A DNA stretch of 64,000 nucleotides, from the NCBI GenBank assembly GCA_015064585.1, contig SVRY01000005.1:1-64000 (forward strand). The letters run 5' to 3'. The position numbers and the translations under genes were made by a program. Below the pieces are notes generated by a model, which saw only the letters and a program-made list of their open reading frames with translations, ran no database searches and was not told where the DNA came from. Numbering within the stretch: position 1 is the first letter of the stretch; each line of letters starts with the position of its first letter. Below are positions 63,891 to 64,000 of this stretch, in pieces. Source of the DNA: Oscillospiraceae bacterium. GTDB taxonomy: Bacteria > Bacillota > Clostridia > Oscillospirales > CAG-272.

Positions 63891-64000
63891 CGGCATTACC
63901 TCCTTCCTCATTTTCTTGACCATCAAAATAATTCTCTGCTTGACGGCGGAACATTTCTGCATATACACCGCCTTTATTTAATAGCTCCTCGTGAGATCCC
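63883..64000 (-). CDS. ABC exporter half-transporter, C-terminal end (partial)
   Basis: Reading inward from the window edge, the minus strand encodes GSHEELLNKGGVYAEMFRRQ, the standard C-terminal end of an ABC exporter ATPase domain. It continues to a stop at 63885-63883. It is cut by the window and missing from the track. It overlaps the next gene by eight bases and is its likely heterodimer partner. Confidence 0.9.
   Translation of the reverse strand, partial: GSHEELLNKGGVYAEMFRRQAENYFDGQENEEGGNADD

Overview
The window looks like a chromosomal segment from a gut-type member of the Clostridia (Bacillota), most like an Oscillospirales or Ruminococcaceae relative. The evidence is strong AGGAGG-type ribosome binding sites, vegetative promoters with almost invariant 17-base spacers, a dgt-dnaG-rpoD operon, HPr kinase, a BY-kinase polysaccharide system, and large surface proteins with InlB-like and Cys-rich CxxC repeats. 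No rRNA, phage, transposase or CRISPR array is visible. The taxonomic call is inference from gene content only.

Layout. Bases 1-102 hold a partial tRNA (probably Tyr) and tRNA-Thr(UGU) on the minus strand. A plus-strand glycogen branching enzyme follows (470-2452). From 2608 to 11959 runs a minus-strand sugar operon: PfkB kinase, D-lyxose-isomerase-like cupin, class II aldolase, and a 2338-residue surface GH92 alpha-mannosidase with eight discoidin-like modules. A divergent ROK regulator (12156-13337) faces it. Next come a surface metallophosphoesterase (13418-15316) and a three-gene surface operon (26444 to 15425). That operon encodes a phosphodiester-glycosidase (NAGPA) protein, an Lgt-like membrane enzyme and a 1872-residue repeat protein. 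The two big proteins share aromatic C-terminal repeats that resemble choline-binding repeats.

An eleven-gene exopolysaccharide operon (36245 to 26668) runs from a priming sugar-phosphate transferase through glycosyltransferases, a LicD-type phosphotransferase, a Wzy/EpsG polymerase, a pyruvyl transferase and a Wzx flippase to an iron-sulfur FrhB-type protein. A divergent beta-CASP nuclease (36573-38177) separates it from a second operon (41558 to 38262) with a Wzz-like chain-length protein, CpsD tyrosine kinase, a small surface protein and an LCP transferase. Together these loci would build, export, control the length of and attach a surface polysaccharide.

After tRNA-Glu(UUC) come mostly housekeeping and transport genes: a ClC antiporter with a TrkA-C domain, a TIM-barrel sugar epimerase, a CDF metal transporter, an orphan solute-binding lipoprotein, dgt-dnaG-rpoD, hflX-yigZ and rplS-rpmE. 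The polyamine transporter potABCD follows, preceded by a long and unusually structured leader. The window ends with an M50 protease coupled to a 58-codon ORF missed by the ORF track, hprK with a coupled Cys-rich small protein, and one and a bit genes of a heterodimeric ABC exporter.

The observations I rate highest are the potA leader RNA, the PepSY-like insertion in PotB, the choline-binding-like repeats next to a LicD polysaccharide locus, the mannosidase/isomerase/kinase/aldolase operon, and the hidden small ORF upstream of the M50 protease.
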